Source: Protaetiibacter intestinalis (GTDB taxonomy: Bacteria > Actinomycetota > Actinomycetes > Actinomycetales > Microbacteriaceae). Taken from it: 64,000 nt of DNA. Both the position numbers and the translations under genes were made by a program. The stretch is taken from NCBI RefSeq assembly GCF_003627075.1, contig NZ_CP032630.1:1922001-1986000 (forward strand), given 5' to 3'. The notes beneath the pieces are model-generated. The model made no database searches and was not told where the DNA came from. It was given only the letters and a program-made list of their open reading frames with translations. Of the stretch, positions 63,403 to 64,000 are shown piece after piece. How positions within the stretch are numbered: position 1 is the stretch's first letter; every line of letters begins with the position of its first letter.

Positions 63403-63408
63403 TAGCGT
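63403..63408 (+). promoter_or_regulatory. Candidate -10 of the phoH gene
   Basis: TAGCGT, about 115 bp upstream of the start codon. The leader contains a perfect GGGCAC-C-GTGCCC hairpin at 63418-63430 and a second stem near 63491-63511 (CCGGGTGG/CCACCCGG), so the 5' region is structured. The rest of the 258-bp gap before the gene holds the repeat and nothing else that I can support. Confidence 0.45.
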
Positions 63409-63522
63409 CGGGACATCGGGCACCGTGCCCGGTCGGAGCGGCCACATAAGTTCGCATCCGCAGAGCCCCTGGCCGATCCGCGACAGGATCCGGGTGGCAT
63501 CCCACCCGGGGATGGAGTGGGA

Positions 63523-64000
63523 GTGCCCGCGCTCGACAAGCCCCAGCAGAAGTCCACGACCGGCGCAGTTCAGGATCGGAAGCAGGGGGAGCGCACCTAC
63601 GTGCTCGACACCTCCGTGCTGCTCGCGGACCCGCGCTCCATCTACCGCTTCGCGGAGCACTCCGTCGTGCTCCCGGTGGTCGTGGTCACCGAACTCGAGG
63701 CCAAGCGCCACGACCCCGAGATCGGCTACTTCGCGCGGCAATCCCTCCGCATCCTCGACGACCTGCGCGTCGAGCACGAACGGCTCGACTTCCCGATCGC
63801 GGTGGGGGAGGCTGGCGGCACCCTGCGCGTCGAGCTCAACCACTCCAACATGTCGGTGCTGCCCTCCGGCCTGCAGCTGAACGACAACGACTCCCGCATC
63901 CTCGCCGTCGCGATGAACCTCGCCAACGACGGGCTGGATGTCGTGGTGGTCTCCAAGGACCTCCCGCTGCGCGTCAAGGCCGCCTCGATCGGCCTCGCCG
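63523..64000 (+). CDS. PhoH-family protein with N-terminal PIN domain (runs off the right edge)
   Basis: The first 159 residues. After a basic, disordered start, a PIN-type ribonuclease domain begins at [12 protein letters not shown] (first acidic residue), continues with [11 protein letters not shown] and [12 protein letters not shown] (further metal-binding acids) and [13 protein letters not shown]. In this family (PhoH2) a PhoH ATPase/helicase domain follows, which would lie to the right of the window. Such proteins are RNA-unwinding nucleases. GTG at 63523 has GGAG upstream; a GTG two codons earlier is possible. Confidence 0.9.
   Translation, partial: MPALDKPQQKSTTGAVQDRKQGERTYVLDTSVLLADPRSIYRFAEHSVVLPVVVVTELEAKRHDPEIGYFARQSLRILDDLRVEHERLDFPIAVGEAGGTLRVELNHSNMSVLPSGLQLNDNDSRILAVAMNLANDGLDVVVVSKDLPLRVKAASIGLA

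Overview
The window is 64 kb of very GC-rich chromosomal DNA with dense coding on both strands. It looks like an actinobacterium (Actinomycetota), most likely of the Micrococcales/Microbacteriaceae type. The grounds are the strong G/C bias at third codon positions, the many GTG starts, the ATGA/GTGA/TGATG stop-start overlaps, the actinobacterial gene neighbourhoods (eno - ftsB-like - DUF501 - subtilase; greA - DUF4307), and many genes whose start codon lies only 6-7 nt after a TANNNT -10 box (leaderless transcription). I see no phage, insertion sequence, transposase, CRISPR array or rRNA. One tRNA gene is present.

Region 1 (1-10.2 kb) is a hexuronate catabolic locus. Uronate isomerase (uxaC, cut by the left edge) faces away from a LacI regulator, which is followed by a four-gene ABC importer, a fructuronate-reductase-like mannitol dehydrogenase family enzyme, a ManD-type mannonate dehydratase, a gluconokinase and a D-2-hydroxyacid dehydrogenase. 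Together these would import a uronate and convert it to 2-keto-3-deoxygluconate; the kinase and aldolase for that product are not in the window. Region 2 (10.2-12.5 kb) holds rplY and pth. Region 3 (12.5-20.5 kb) has two closely related membrane-protein/ECF-sigma gene pairs flanking an importer of the Fe3+/hexose-phosphate (FbpABC/AfuABC) type and its two-component system. Region 4 (20.6-35.2 kb) contains mfd, assorted membrane proteins, a nuclease, mazG, a CGNR regulator, a drug/metabolite transporter, an ABC exporter and hisS.

Region 5 (35.2-42.7 kb) runs from tandem palindromic repeats through eno, the ftsB-like gene, a DUF501 gene, a mycosin-like serine protease, a type II NADH dehydrogenase, a DUF1003 protein and a first MFS transporter to a tRNA with a UAA anticodon. 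Region 6 (42.7-47.2 kb) is a TetR-controlled operon with a second, paralogous MFS transporter, a PLP fold-type III enzyme and a sugar-lactone oxidase-like flavoprotein; this is the best candidate for an uncharacterised metabolic system here. Region 7 (47.3-56.5 kb) has a TetR-ABC exporter unit with an operator on the ATPase start codon, lemA, an HtpX-type protease, a YcaQ-like DNA glycosylase and a third importer of the spermidine/iron type. Region 8 (56.5-64 kb) holds an AI-2E-family permease, threonine ammonia-lyase, greA, DUF4307, a hemolysin III family protein, a cis-prenyl transferase, a class V aminotransferase and the start of a PIN-PhoH gene.

Three signals lie outside ordinary genes. 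Several families of long, near-perfect palindromic repeats sit in intergenic gaps. The word GGATGC/GCATCC is conspicuously frequent and forces otherwise rare codons. Leaderless promoters are pervasive.
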